Shown here: positions 43,972 to 56,736 of the stretch, one piece after another
Position numbering within the stretch: the first letter of the stretch is position 1
Layout of the letters: each line of letters begins with the position of its first letter
Source of the DNA: Liopterus haemorrhoidalis
Lineage: Eukaryota > Arthropoda > Insecta > Coleoptera > Dytiscidae
Length of the DNA: 64,000 nt
Direction: 5' to 3'
Assembly: GCA_963971575.1 (NCBI GenBank)
Contig: OZ020618.1
Coordinates: forward strand, 33,582,731 to 33,646,730
The notes under the pieces: generated by a model
Databases searched by the model: none
Told to the model about the DNA's origin: nothing
What the model saw: the letters and a program-made list of their open reading frames with translations, nothing else
Position numbers and translations under genes: made by a program

Positions 43972-45275
43972 CAGTAGCGTAGCCAGAAATTCCTTTTGGG
44001 GGGGCTACTTTTTTTTTCCAAACATGCATTATTTTTATAAAATTAAACCACATACTTTATATAATGAAATGTATTTATTCTTTTCAAAATTTTATATGTA
44101 ACTATAATCACAATAAGAACCAAAATTTATTTTAACAGAAAATATAATTTAAAACAAAAACATTATATAATAAAACACAGTAATTTAATTATCATCGGAA
44201 TATAAAATCAATAAATAATCATAACAATGAGCGTCGAGGTGTTTTCTTCATTTCATCTATTACTTCATTTTCTTCTACATGTATTTCCCAATGAACAATA
44301 ATTTAACAACTTTCTAGTAATAAATATGATGAGTAGGTATGCTTCATTTCTTGTAGATTTACTAGATTTTAAATCTAGTAACTTTTAATGATGGAATGGG
44401 ATTTTTGACCAGTTCTTTTTACATTGTAAATCAGGATTTTATAAAATTTGTAGGTTAACATAACTTATCAGTTTAAAATGTCAGTTTCATTAGAGCTTGA
44501 CCATGAATTTGTCAATTCATAATCAAATTTGACATTTGCTGTTGTATTTTGCGTAGGATAGCCAACATCAAGCCGCACCAAGATACTAGGGCGCCGAAGT
44601 GCCAGACAAAAATTGCCGCCTCTAAAAAGCCAAATTTAGCAAATAATAAAGTAATTTTATTTAATTTGCCGCTCCCCAGGGCCTGCCGCTGGGGTGCTTG
44701 GCACCCTTAAGAACCCCGCTTGGCGTGGCCCTGGCCAATATTAAAAAATCACTTCATATTTAAGATGCAGTTAGGTAATATTAAAAAGAGAAATTACTAT
44801 CTACTTCCACATTGCGTTAGGATATGGACTTTTTTCCTTTCACGTAACACAAATTCAATTAATTTAAATACTAATGGCAAACGTAAATAGAATTATTTTA
44901 ATTTATGAATGAATTTTCGTGTACATAATGTATCACATTGAACGTCAACTTCTTTTAGTTTACACCATACAAAATACAAATCTATAAACAACAAACATGC
45001 GAGCACTGAGGTTTCCTGGGTTTCACGTGAAATACATTACGGTTTTGACTCTTGAATTTTCGTTGTCGAACTAAAATTTTCTGGCAATATTTAAATTTTG
45101 AATTGATATACTATTCTATAGTAATTGGGTCTGTTGCTATTTTTCTTGATTTGAAGTTTACTGTTATAATGATATAGAAAATTATGTCCTCATAGTTATA
45201 CGTGGGAGTGTGTACTTACTATCCAAGGGGGGAGGGGGCTACAGCCCCTTAACCCCCCACTTGGCTACGCCAATG
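43972..45275. mobile_element. hAT-type non-autonomous element, 1304 bp
   Basis: The left end is CAGTAGCGTAGCCAGAAATT and the right end is CTTGGCTACGCCAATG, inverted over GGCTACGC. A perfect 8-bp duplication, GTAGTTAT, flanks it at 43964-43971 and 45276-45283. G-runs and C-runs follow the ends. An inner G+C-rich block (about 44560-44740) with CTTGGCGTGGCCCTGG may be a second inserted element. It also holds an ACTAGATTT..AAATCTAGT palindrome shared with 23443. No transposase. Confidence 0.85.
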
Positions 45276-45283
45276 GTAGTTAT

Positions 45284-46378
45284 AAATAGAAGAATAGAAT
45301 AAACATAGAAGGTAAGTTATACACCTGCGGCACTATATGAATTCCCAGTGGCAAGAATTTCCTTCACATGTCTTCGCATAGATTCATAGACCACAGTTGA
45401 AGGCACGTGCGCACTTTGATTTTTTTCTTGGGAAGGCTCACGGAAAATTCCTAAAAAAAAATGGTGGCTTGAAAACGTTTTTTTATTCTTTTTAATGCTT
45501 GGTGGACGCAAGCCCATAAGATTTCCTGGGTGTGCGTATTTTGAAAACCCCAGAAGAAGAGATATTCTTTAGACCTTATCAATCTTTGCATTTAATAGAT
45601 TTGTGTTTCTAGTTTGTGCTACTGCATGTAGTCAATCTTTTATTTTCTTATTATTTATTTATTTATTATTTTTTTTGAAAATGTATATATACAAATATAT
45701 GTATGTGTTTGAAAGTTTTCATTTAATTTTAAAGTCTTTACATTACATTTATGATTTTAAATCGGTGATCTTCAACCTGTGCGCAACCGCCCATTACTTG
45801 GCGATTTGTTTTCAGCTAGGTGGCAGAATAATATGAGAAATCATGTGAAAAGGAAAAGTTACAAAAGTAATCATTTTAGAGAAGTAGGTCTGAATTAAAT
45901 ATTTTAAACTTTTATGCTGCATTAAATTTTATCTGTGATCTGTATGATGAACATAGTGATTAGAAAAAATAAATAGATAAGTATAAAATTGATAGGCACC
46001 TTAAGGAGAAGAAGAAAATTGACTGAAACATACAATGGTTGTACGGCCACATTAAGTATCTAACTAATAATTACCTGAAAAGTTTGTTTAAAAAGAAAGA
46101 ATAATAAAGATCTAAAAAAAAAGAGAACATGTTCTCTTTAAAAGTAATTTATTGGCATTCTATCTTAGGGGTACATATGTACCAGGGTTACCCTTGGCAA
46201 TTTTTTTAAATTATTGTTATACTGCCCCCGTAGCCATGATAAAGCTTATAATTATGTTGATTTTTGATTTATTTTTAAATTCCTAGTCACCTATAATTTT
46301 ACAGAGTACTTAAGAAATAAGGAACAAGACGGCAGGCCGAGATTAAAAAAATTATATAATGTAGATATTACTGGGTCG
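45284..46378. other. No gene; orphan hAT-like end
   Basis: GGTGATCTTCAACCTGTG at about 45765 resembles a hAT terminus without a partner. The opposite-strand frame 45317-45517 (66 codons) is unrecognised. Confidence 0.35.
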
Positions 46379-46628
46379 CATGCGCACACCCAGGATTTGT
46401 CTTGGGGTGGGGCTTAGAAGACAAAATTGTTTTATAGGGCAAAGATCAGGAAATTATTCGGTAATAAGTGCCAGAACCAAAAACACTTTAACCTTCGTAA
46501 ATGCAAGTGTTGTCAGAGTTCCAAATTTCTTTCCAATTTACAAGTGATGACCAAAAATAAAGTTTAAGAGTTTTTTTTAGTCAGGGGGAGAACCTCACGC
46601 CCGTGAGCCCCCATGGGTGTGCGCACTG
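46379..46628. mobile_element. hAT-type MITE, 250 bp
   Basis: The left end is CATGCGCACACCCAGG and the right end is CCCATGGGTGTGCGCACTG, inverted. TGGGTCG occurs on both sides (46372-46378, 46629-46635), a 7-bp match consistent with an eroded 8-bp duplication. It carries one ACAAGTGATGACC unit near 46541. Confidence 0.7.
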
Positions 46629-46635
46629 TGGGTCG

Positions 46636-47803
46636 TAAGGAAGTTGTACCCTCACGAAAATTACAAAAGTGGGCGCTAGGTATTAAAAGGTTGGAGACAC
46701 ATTGTTAGTGGTAGATGAATTCGCTAAATTCTAATATTGCTTATTTCCAGTTTTACACCATCGGCTCATTGTTTTTACAGAGATATAGGTTAAAGTTCAA
46801 ACAACATTCTTTCTGAAAGAAATATAAAAATAAATACATATCCTTGTAAAAATGTAAAAATTCACTATTTTTACTGGCTGTGTGACATAATACAAACAAA
46901 ACGCTCGCCTATTTATTTACAGAATTGCTGCCAAACATTATAGTTAGGCATTGTGGTATGATGTAACACAAACAATATACAAATTCTTTTTCATTAATCG
47001 TGAACAACTGAAAAATAGGCACGTCCTTTATTTATATGTATACAATATCCAGTTTGATTTAACTTCTAACAAGGTTCAAGGAAACTATTTTATAGAATAT
47101 AAGAGACGAGACCACAAACTTGCGAAAAGAATTTCTGCGGCAATAATTGCTTTATTAAATTATGTTCCAGACAAGCGTTGGGGTTGGTAAAGTGAATAAC
47201 AGCTATACACAAGGGTGCAATAATGATGTGAAAATATCGTAAATGTGCTCCTAAATAACCAGTTTAAGTTTTAAAGTTTTCCATTAGTATAAATTTCTAT
47301 TCTCCCAGACGGCGTTTGTGAACAATTTGCTAGTAACTGAAATATTACTAATTGAATGTGTTAAATGGTTATTTTAAATATCTTGGACTCAAGTAGCGAC
47401 CACCAAAAATCTAATTGGTCGTTTTCATTTGTTCAATCTTATTAGGTGCCGAAATTTTTACATTGTATGATAATTAACTAAACTAATTGGTAATACGAAC
47501 AAATTTACGTTGTCTTATAAGGATATAGACGTTACAAAATGTATATTTGATTTTATCTGGTACCAAAACCGGCCTGCAGACATTGTAATATATGGATGCT
47601 ATTTTTAAAAATGTTACACCATCTCATTCACGTTCAGAATAAATTAGAATCTAAATTTACGTATGCAAAGAAGACTTTAAGACTGCGTATATAATTTCAT
47701 TTTATTTAAAGGCCACTTACTTTTTTATAAAGTCACATACAAAAATGTTTCTTACCCAGTTTTCAAAATATATTTTTGCATCGTGCTAACAAGGTAAAAA
47801 ATT
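46636..47803. other. No identified gene; one exon-like segment
   Basis: AT-rich apart from the segment 47053-47186, described separately. Confidence 0.4.
47053..47186 (+). other. Exon-like segment of unknown gene
   Basis: A possible 3' splice site (ATACAATATCCAG) ends at 47052 and a possible 5' splice site (GTAAAGTG) starts at 47187. The 134 bp between are open in one frame, giving FDLTSNKVQGNYFIEYKRRD, then HKLAKRISAAIIALLNYVPD and KRWGW. The segment is richer in G+C than the flanks and has a mixed, protein-like composition, unlike most frames here. I do not recognise the protein. It could also be chance or a transposon remnant. Confidence 0.3.
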
Positions 47804-48304
47804 GATGTGAAGTGTGAATTTTCACACATTGCAGGGTTTTGCAGGTATATAATAAGTGAAGGCGGCATGCTGATTGTGTAGGACAAATTTTGCTTTGTAG
47901 TAACCACGGCAAAATGAACGATCTTTTTAAAATAATTTATCGTCTGTTAATCTCAGAGCTTTAAAAACAAATTTTATGTTAAAATATTTTTTTGTTAATT
48001 TTAATTCGAATACCTAATATCATTATTTAGATTTCTAAATAAGTGCAGTATTTTTTTTATATAACAAGGTTCATTAAGATTTTGAAAATTGCGCCTATGG
48101 TTTTCATTGGTTGTCTTAAATCATACGCTCCGCCCCTCTGGTTTCGTATAAATGACTAATAGAATGAAAATATAATTCCAATTGGTTATTAAATTTACGC
48201 TCTTGAAAATTAAATTCAAAATTTGCTAAAATATAACTAGAATTTTAACAAATTAATTTAAACAAAATAAAAATTTAAAAAAAAAACAAAAAAAAAATTG
48301 ACTC

Positions 48305-48395
48305 CACAAGCTAGGAACGAACCTGCGTCGTGTATAACAAATCTGTATAGTTGGCGCGCAACATAGCCTCTAGACCACCACACGCTTAACAACTC
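48305..48395 (-). other. tRNA-like pol III module inside family A
   Basis: On the reverse strand GCGTGTGGTGGTCTAGAGGC is followed about 45 bp later by GCAGGTTCGTTCCTAGC. These resemble tRNA A and B boxes (the latter close to GGTTCGANTCC). The same position is occupied by a related module at 29105-29176 and by a decayed one near 55900-55970. It is not a complete tRNA. Confidence 0.58.
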
Positions 48396-48863
48396 AGCGT
48401 GTTATATGAGTATAAGCTATATGCATCGTCAACCAAAAAACACAAAAAATGCGTTATTTTCCGAAAACATAATCTGATCAAAAATTCCTGTTGTACTATT
48501 CCGGTTCACACCAATGTACATTACTTAGAATTTTTTCAGATTTTTACTTTAAACCATCTGAGCTACAGGGTGTGGGACAAAAATTTTTTTGCACAATTTT
48601 GGCAAAAATAGCGTCAAAATAATTTATTTTGCAAAAATAAAATTTTGATCGTTAATCCACGTACTAAGGGCTTTAATTTGATACCCTACTCAGAATTTTA
48701 AAAAAATATTTTTTTTTTCGATGAGCACATATTTGTTTATATTTTTAGGGGGATATGTTTTTTAAATGTTTTAGTATTTTTCCTATGTGCGGGTCAAAGA
48801 GTTGTATAAGCATGCCAAATTTCAACTCTCTAGGTTTAGCCGTTTGGCTACAATTTTTACCGA

Positions 48864-48864
<1 letters not shown>

Positions 48865-48924
<60 letters not shown>
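48865..48924. repeat. (GACA)n microsatellite of family A
   Basis: About 15 units of ACAG/GACA. All overlapping frames (48745-49077) translate it as TDRQTDRQ or CLSVCLSV repeats and are artefacts. Confidence 0.93.
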
Positions 48925-48925
<1 letters not shown>

Positions 48926-49029
48926 GACAAAATGACGGTATAAGGGTTTTTTGGTCATACCTACAAAACCCTAAAAACGACTTAAACCTGGCAGCGCAAA
49001 ATTTTTTTCGAAATTTTATCTATTTTTTC

Positions 49030-49164
49030 ATACTTATATGTAACGTTTCCATGGTCATGATAAATAATATCTGTTAGAAGCCATGTTATTTCACTCTGCT
49101 GCTAGAATGTATTTTATACAAGTACTTTATGATGGCTGTCAGTCCTGTGGTGGCCACACCTGAT
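49030..49164 (+). mobile_element. Family B 3'-end fragment
   Basis: TACTTATATGTAACGTTTCC, the CTGCTGCTAGAATGTATTTT block, then CTGTGGTGGCCACAC at the hairpin position. It joins sequence adjacent to the 5' end of the family A copy. Confidence 0.62.
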
Positions 49165-50810
49165 GTGATACGCAAAAACTGATGTGATATTTGACTTCAG
49201 CAGCACCAAATTAGTAAGAAACAATTCTTAGATGTAAGTCAGCAAAAATTGTGTTGACCAGTGTTATTATTATAAGCTTGTCAGGGTTTCGAGAATTTAC
49301 CAGCACAACTCCAATCCCATTTAAAGTTTGAAAACAGCACGTCATGCAAAGGAACAATGGAGTTAAATATACTGAGCTGCACCCCAAACATGGGCAATAA
49401 TAATAATAATAATAACAACAATAATAATGTATTTAGCTCAATTGATCATTACAATGATATATGAGACGTCAGTAACTAAAATATTGGTCTATAATTCTTA
49501 TAAAAATTATTATTAGTCATCAAATCAATATAAGAAAACATTAATTAATAAATTGTCACTAGAGTAAAATGAAATAAAATAAAATAATAAAATAATAAGG
49601 TCAATACAGTAAAATAAATTGAGGTAAATGGTATATGATTATGTAAAAAACAAGAGAAATTAATCAATGTTAACTTGTTACAAATATATGAATTTTATCA
49701 TTCTAATATATAATCTTAGAAATTTAGCCAAAAAGAGAGCCTGAACAATGCAGAAAACTCATGTAATACAACCTTCTAAATACCGCAGATCAGATAGTTG
49801 GCAGAAGATCTACTGGTGGGAATGATTTTAATTTGATTTTGAAAAATATTCTTTTTTTTCACTTGAAACTCCAGTAACCAACAAGTTTGCCTTTGTAATA
49901 AAAATACAAGTTCATAAGCTCAAACAAGTCCAGATATTTACATCCCATCCTTGAAGCGCCGCAATTGTCCTAGGATCTCATAATAGAGCTCAAAACAAGT
50001 GGCACCTTGTGGGCATATGTATTTTTACAGGCATACAGATTCATTTTTTCGATTGTTAGGTACATCTGTTGTTGTTGTGTTCGTTTTCGGACGCCTCTAT
50101 AATGAGCCCAAATAGAAAAATCAGAAAAAATTCAGGAGAATTGGCCACCCTAGTTTGAACACTAAGGTACATTAGTAATGTTTTATCAGTTTAGATAATA
50201 TTTAACCCCCATGAAATTTATTCCGAGAGATATTTTTTTGCAGGAAATTATTTCAACCTATTATCATTCGATATAATTCTTTAATTGTTTTTTTATTGTA
50301 TAACACAAATAAATTATTCATAAAGTCTAGTTACACTGTTAAATGGAGAGTTCTTTATTATCTTTATAATTCATTTCCGAAACCAATTTATCTGTATCCA
50401 TATAATATGGTAATGGACCATATTAGCATATGATTTGGACACTAAGTACAGAATCTAATTGAAATAAAGTTGCCAGCATAACGACCGATGATATCTCCAC
50501 TGAATATACCTTCAAGTTGGTAAAGCGATATGTAGATTTAATTGCAGGGTATGTTTACCATGTCAAGATGAAAGATTTTATCTTAATCTTTCAAAATTAC
50601 AACAGCATGTACAGTTTGAAGAGTTAAAAAAATAGCCTGTTATATGGATGTACTAAATCAGGTTGATTTATTGTTTTTTTAGAAAACAAATCTTTTCATG
50701 ATCCAAGGCATTTGAAATCTCTTAACAATTTCATAGCGTATAAACAACTAGGGGCCTCAGCCCGGCTACGCCGGTCTTCTCCCCTACGTTGTTAAAACTC
50801 GTCGCTCATC
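49165..50810. other. No gene; AAT-type microsatellite
   Basis: (AAT)n at 49397-49430 may be the reversed 3' tail of a LINE on the minus strand, but no coding sequence supports it. ACTAGGGGCCTCAGCCCGGC at about 50749-50768 looks like a dispersed-repeat end preceding the tandem block. The rest is featureless. Confidence 0.4.
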
Positions 50811-51449
50811 GTTTTTTAACACTATTTTATGGAAATTCGCCCTGCAAATGTCTTAAGTTTTATCGTTAATTCACCTTAAATACTTAATTAGTTTTCGTCT
50901 GTCAAGAAATACGTTCAAAATGTGAAATCTCGTCACATTTTAAATTGCAAAAAAATTTGACAGCTGTCACCCTTTGAAATCTTGTAAGCATATTTTTGCC
51001 TCAAAATAATCCAATAATGGCCCAGATTCATTGAAAAATGTTTTCTGATGCCTCAAAATATTATCTCGCACGTCAAAAAAGCTATCTTGAACCATTATCA
51101 CCACTTAACACTTTGATTAACTCTGAAATTTTTAATATATATAAATCTTTTTTTAACACTATTTTATGTAAATTCGCCCTGCAAATGTCTTAAACTTTAT
51201 CGTTAATTCACCTTAAATCCTTAATTAGTATTCTTCTGTCAAGAAACACGTTCAAAATTTGAAATCTCGTCTCATTTTAAAATGCAAAAATTTTGACAGC
51301 TGTCGAGAAACCTTGTAAGCATATTTTTGCCTCAAAATGCTCCAATAATGGCCCAGATTCTTTGAAAAATGTTTTCTGATACCTCAAAATATTATCTCGC
51401 ATGTCCAAAAAGCTATCCTGAATCATTATTACCATTTAACATTTTGATT
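50811..51449. repeat. Tandem duplication, 337-bp unit, two copies
   Basis: 50811-51117 and 51148-51449 align along their length at a constant offset of about 337 bp. Shared anchors include TTTTTAACACTATTTTATG, AAATTCGCCCTGCAAATGTC, TTTGACAGCTGTC and CAATAATGGCCCAGATTC. Differences are scattered substitutions and small indels. It could be the start of a satellite-like array or a tandem unit in a larger repeat. Confidence 0.88.
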
Positions 51450-51856
51450 CTCGCCGTAGATATTCTGGACCGGCCGTCTTGTATTAAGAATATTTTTGAA
51501 TTATCGTCTGATAAAACCTGTCCGTGCCGATCAATGGTGACTTTGATTCGACACGGTTTCGAGGAAAAAATGCATTATTTTTATCAATAAAAATTAGTCA
51601 TTTCCCCCTGTCGAAATAAAATTAAGTATAAGCACTAAAAAAATATCACCCGGATAAGACGGCGGTTCATTTTCCTCTCTACGCGTTACCGGAAAAATGA
51701 AGATACACCAGAAGTTGAATAGAACATACATACCAACACTTGTACAATATAATAGTAGATTAGTATGAAAATTTTATCCATACTTTTGTGTGTACGAGTA
51801 GTCTAAAAATAATTTAATAGTTTGCTAACTAGAATGACTGTGTTGACAGAAAAACT

Positions 51857-52235
51857 CTTAAACAACCTGTGTCATTGATGGTATGGTCCGTCATCAGCGG
51901 AAAAGGTATGGGACGCTTATATGTGGTCGAGGGCATGATGCGACAATACCAATACAAAAAAGTTTTGGAAACCAAACTCCTTCCTCAGATGCAGGAATGG
52001 TTTGGAAATAATAGGAAGGTGTTTATGCCGGATGGAGCACTAGGTCATACAGCAAAATCCATTAAAATTTTTTTAGAAGATAAGCAGATTCCACTTTTGT
52101 CATGGGCAACTCACTGGACATGAATCCGATCGAAAATGTTTGGGAGTACTTAAAAAGAGAACTTGCCAAAGAAACCATAACAACAAAACATTAACAACTC
52201 TACTGGCAGCGAAGTGCGATTTAACCAAATATTAA
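51857..52235 (+). pseudogene. Tc1-type transposase fossil
   Basis: The frame reads LKQPVSLMVWSVISGKGMGR, then LYVVEGMMRQYQYKKVLETK, then PDGALGHTAKSIKIFLEDKQ up to SWATHW. After a one-base shift near 52105 it continues GNSLDMNPIENVWEYLKREL. The D of PDGA and the E of NPIENVW are the second and third catalytic residues, 34 residues apart (DD34E, Tc1 type). The frame stops at 52192-52194. A further shift gives LLAAKCDLTKY and a stop at 52235, the usual Tc1 C-terminus, so an internal deletion has removed the segment between. The N-terminal DNA-binding domain and the first D are missing. It is 5'-truncated and dead. Confidence 0.92.
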
Positions 52236-52239
52236 ATTT

Positions 52240-55200
52240 TTTCTTTTACAATAAATACTATCTGTATTTTTATAATAAATATTTTGTAACATAACAGTTC
52301 TTTATTAATTATTATTTACACCAGTATTATGCTACTATAAACAGTTGTAGTAACCAATAACTTAGATTTGGGAAGTGAGTCTAATAATTTGAGCAGGGAG
52401 TAGCACGTAGGCATGCACGTAGGCAGTCACTGAAAAAGCCAGCTGCGAAGACATAAATATGCAAAAAATGCAACTATTTTAATGTATTTGCCAAAAATTT
52501 TCTTCCGAACACGCCTTTCTTCCACAAAGTATGGCATACATAGAAGAAGAGGTACTTTATTACTTATGATTTTTCATAATCGCCATTTAGAATATTGAGA
52601 GAGTTTAGACAGATTTTTCGGACAAGTTTGTTATAAAAATCAGCCAGGAACGACTATATGATGCGGAAAAGTGTCCCGGTGAAATTCACTAAGTGAACTG
52701 TATATATATATTTATATTATATTTGAATGTAGGTATATATGGATCGCTTTGATAGGGGTCCGCTAACATAAAAAAACATTACAGGCAAAAATATTGAGAA
52801 ATACTGATCTATATCATCAAATTGTATTTAGTTTATTATATTCGCGTACCAACTACGTATATATGACTAGAATATGATCCTTTTTTACTAATTAATAAAA
52901 ATCAGCTTGATACAAGGGCCACCGCAAAATTTTCTGCCAAGGACTTCATGTAAGCTTGATCCACCCTTGCTTGACGAGTCACAAAAAAATTAACTGCACA
53001 CCCCCCGTTTTTATAAATAAGCATCGTAAGTGCCCCCTCTAACCATGAGTCCTGGATATGTCACTGGTAATAAATATACGTCCAGATTTTTTATCCGTTG
53101 ATATTGCGACTAATCTTTTTAAAAACTGTTACAGCATTCAAAATCACTTCATGAGATCTTAAAAAATCGATGTCACTGGTCTGCCAATATTTCGATATGG
53201 GTCCAATAATCGTTAAAATACTTAAAAATATATGAGCTATTAATATAGTTTCATATGTGTTTTTTTTAATGTTATTCAATGCATTTCCTTATCAAAATAT
53301 CATATTTTTTCATGGCCATGCCATATAACCCGTCCTGTTCGTTTGGGTCAACCGACCCATTTAGAGTCTGGCCCACCGGGTATTTATTCGGTAGTCCATC
53401 GTGCGTATTTGCCCCTGCATAGGTACATATAATATTTGAATTGTACTAAATATATATTTTATTTTTTAGGTGAGTCTACATATTATTAATTTAGAAGTCA
53501 TCATGCGGTAAGTCATTTACAGTACAAAGTATGGGGAGCGCGACCTACAAACTTGCAATATTTCACATATTATTTACTTAACAGCAAATCTGTATATAAG
53601 AACATTTGTGTTGAATGAAGAAACGTTTCTTTTCTGTTCAAGACATTTTTCTATATATTTGGTAGCTATGGGGAGCGCTACCTATAAACGAACATTAAAA
53701 ATATATATAAAAGAGTGATTTGGATAAAGAAATTAATATTTTCTGTTCTACTCGAAATCGAAATATCTCACTTATCATTTACGTTACAGCATAAATGTAC
53801 ATAATAAAAACCGTTCGTAGTACGGGCACGCCAGCTAGTATATAATAAATTTATTATAACTAAGGACTTATTGCTCACAATTGCTTGAATATACATATAT
53901 AAAATCTTTATTGCCGTCAAAATAAGTACATATAAAAATATAAAAAGCTTATAGCTAACCTTACATATTCCTGTTAAAACTATGTACATTTAAATATTAT
54001 TACTATTAGTAACAAAATTTTGTGAACTATGACAATTTAAGTTTAATAATTTTACTAGAAAAAAGGCAATTAAAAAATCTAGTACAATAGATTACTTGAA
54101 AGATTACGTTAGTGATAGTTTAGTAAACGCAAATCTGCCTAACGAAGAATTTCTATTTCCATTTTTAGTTAAATATTTGTGAAATTATTGATATTAAGAT
54201 ATAATTTGATTTCAATTTTTGGACTATAATATGTATATCCCGCTTTGAGCTGTCAAACAGTTGTCAGCCTTACCTTAGCTGTAACTATTAAGTAAATAGT
54301 GCCTCTTTTATAATTACATATTCTTATTTCATTGACTCATAAACTAGGTAGATAATCGAAAAATAAAATCATTAACAAAGAATATATTTATAAATGCGTG
54401 AGTAACACGAATGATATCCGTGTATATTTACAATAAAATGAATTACTCACTACTCATCATTGTCACAATTACATATTTTATTTCCCGCTGTTAACTCCAG
54501 CATTTCTTCATTCAGACATCATCAGTGAAATCAAAACACTGTAGTGCATGCATAATGTATTAATTACATCATATAAGACAAATCGAATAAAATTAATTCT
54601 CATCCAAATTACCATGAAAGTCTGAGCTCTCAACCCCGCTAACAGAACTGATTCATCGTCACGCCCAATTTACAAGAATTTCATCGGTAATAGAGTTTTG
54701 TTAGAGAGTGTACATTTCTAAATGATTAACATACAAAAGTACTGATTGCAGCAGGCTGGGTAAGTAATTGTTGCTTTGGGAGATCAAGAAGACCGCTATA
54801 GGAACATATTGGAATCATTCACAACATATTATTTATATTTGTCTCACGTATAAAGCGATGCGTAGATATGCGTTGAAGTAAAATAATATTTCGATTTCAT
54901 GTCGAGAATGTTCAAATTGATGCACATTATGTTTCAGAGAACCTTTATTATGCTTAAAGAATATTTAATAAGAAATATGTGAGTCGTGTGAGAGTGTTAT
55001 GGCTTGTTGGTGGCAATTTTTATTTGCAAATTATTGAATACATTAAACGTGAGTCTGTTAATATTTTGCCATCTCAGTAAATAATATTCAATATTTTTCC
55101 GGGTATTCTTGCAGTAGTCGGGGCTGAATTTAGTTGAAATCTGTGCCTATATTAGTTACATTTAAACTTATACAAAATACGTGCATCTACGTACTTCCAT

Positions 55201-55436
55201 TAGACCAGGGATCCACAAATTATTATTTGCGAGACCTAAGAAAACCTAAGACCGAGAAAACCCAAAATAAAAAACAATATCAGATTCATAAAATTAATAT
55301 TTTCGTTACTAACAATATTACGTTTGCTTCTTGTATTCTGTTGCTTTTTAAATATACTTTTAATTTTGAATGGAAGCACAATTTACATAATATATAGGGA
55401 TTCAAATTAATGTAACGGGAAAAAATTATAAAAAAG
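52240..55436. other. Long stretch without identified gene
   Basis: A TTGAGAAATACTGATCTA sequence (52795-52812) may be an orphan right end of hAT family E. 53530-53810 contains two diverged copies of a segment with ATGGGGAGCG, AATATTTCACATATTATTTAC and ACAGCAAATCTGTA-type words. ACGGGCACGCCAGCTAGT at 53824-53840 is a dispersed-repeat end of the ACTAGC type. No coding region is supported. Confidence 0.4.
53530..53812. repeat. Imperfect internal duplication
   Basis: ATGGGGAGCGCGACCTACAA (53531) and ATGGGGAGCGCTACCTATAA (53668) begin two diverged units. Each later contains a TTTCACATATTATTTAC-like word followed by ACAGCA and a GTACATA/GTATATA stretch. Unit lengths differ through indels. Confidence 0.55.
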
Positions 55437-56467
55437 TGATGTGAAGTGTGACTTTTCACACATTTCAGGGTTTCGCAGGTATATAATTATTATTATTATT
55501 ATTATTATTATTATAAGTGAAGGCGGCATGCTGAGTGTGTAGGACAAATTTTGCTTTGTATTAATCACTGCAAAATGCACGATATTTTTAAAATAATTTA
55601 TCGTCTGTTAATCTAAGAGTTTTAAAAATAATTTTTATGTTAAAATATTGTTTTGTTAATTTTAATTCGAATACCTAATACCATTATTTAGGTTTCTAAA
55701 TATATGCAGTATTTTTTTTGTATAGCAAGGTTCATTAAGATTTTGAAAATTGCGCCTATGGCTTCCATTGGTTGTTTTACATCATATGCTCTGCCTCTCT
55801 GGTTTAAATAAAAATTAAATGCAACATTTGCCAAAATATAACTAGAATTTTGAAAAAATAATTTAAACAAAATAAAAATGCAAAAAGAACAGAAAAAATT
55901 AAATTGTCTCCAGACTGAAAGCGAACCCTAGTTTGCAATTTAGCATATTGGTTTACTGTGTTACATAACATATTAAATATTTACATCGTCAACAAAAAAA
56001 CACAAAAAAATGCGTTATTTTCCGAAAACATAATCTGATCAAAAATTCCTGTTGTACTATTCCGGTTCACACCAATGTACATTACTCAGAATTTTTTCAG
56101 ATTTTTAGTTTAAACTATCTGGGCTACAGGTGTGGGACAATTTTTTTTCACAATTTTGACAAAAATCGCTTCAAAATAATTTATTTTTCAAAAATAAAAT
56201 TTTGATCGTGAATCCAAGTACTAAGGGCTTTCATTTGATACCCTACTCAGAATTTTAAAAACATATATTTTTTTTTCGATGGGCACATGAGGATATGTTT
56301 TTTAGATGTTTTAGCATCTATCCTAAAGTGTTTGTATCAGCATGCCAAATTTCAATTTTCTCCGTTTAGCCGTTTGGCTACAATTTTTACCGAACAGACA
56401 GACAGACAGACATACGACAAAATGACGATATAAGGGTTTTTTGGTCATACCTACCATACCCTAAAAA
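55437..56467 (-). mobile_element. Family A HINE-like element, full copy
   Basis: Right to left: TTTTTAGGGTATGGTAGGTAT, a short (GTCT)n tract, central blocks, a decayed tRNA-like zone (about 55900-55970), the subterminal repeat near 55467 and the hairpin GTGTGACTTTTCACAC (55446-55461). A (TTA)n run of about 30 bp (55484-55514) lies just inside the 3' subterminal repeat; other copies lack it. Confidence 0.68.
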
Positions 56468-56469
56468 TG

Positions 56470-56728
56470 CGAAAAAGAAAAAAAATCTAACAGTAAATGG
56501 TTCCAAATTCATTAGGTCGTTGGTAAAAATTGATTCTTAATTGTGGTTAGTAATATGAAAAATAAAATTTGTGTAATAATTTAAGTGTATATTAAATTTA
56601 ATTGAAAATTATATAAGTTATTTTAAATTGCTTAAATTTCTAAATTAGTTAGATCTCATACATTTTAAAAGTGATGACTTCAATTACGACGCAGTTTTCT
56701 TTACTCGCCAGAGGCGCCAAAAGTACTA
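56470..56728. other. No recognisable feature
   Basis: AT-rich spacer between family A and a hAT element. Confidence 0.45.
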
Positions 56729-56736
56729 GTTACGTC

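Larger units (their letters stand above)
47804..48977 (-). mobile_element. Family A HINE-like element, full copy
   Basis: Right to left: TTTTTAGGGTTTTGTAGGTAT (48977-48957), (GTCT)n (48924-48865), the central blocks, a tRNA-like module (48305-48395), the subterminal repeat AGGGTTTTGCAGGTAT (47832-47847) and the hairpin GTGTGAATTTTCACAC (47812-47827). It is nearly co-linear with the full copy 28502-29585. A family B 3' fragment lies about 50 bp to its right. Confidence 0.7.

Noticed and set aside
48745..49077. Overlapping frames with TDRQTDRQ or CLSVCLSV repeats
   Set aside because: They are translations of the (GACA)n tract of family A in several frames.
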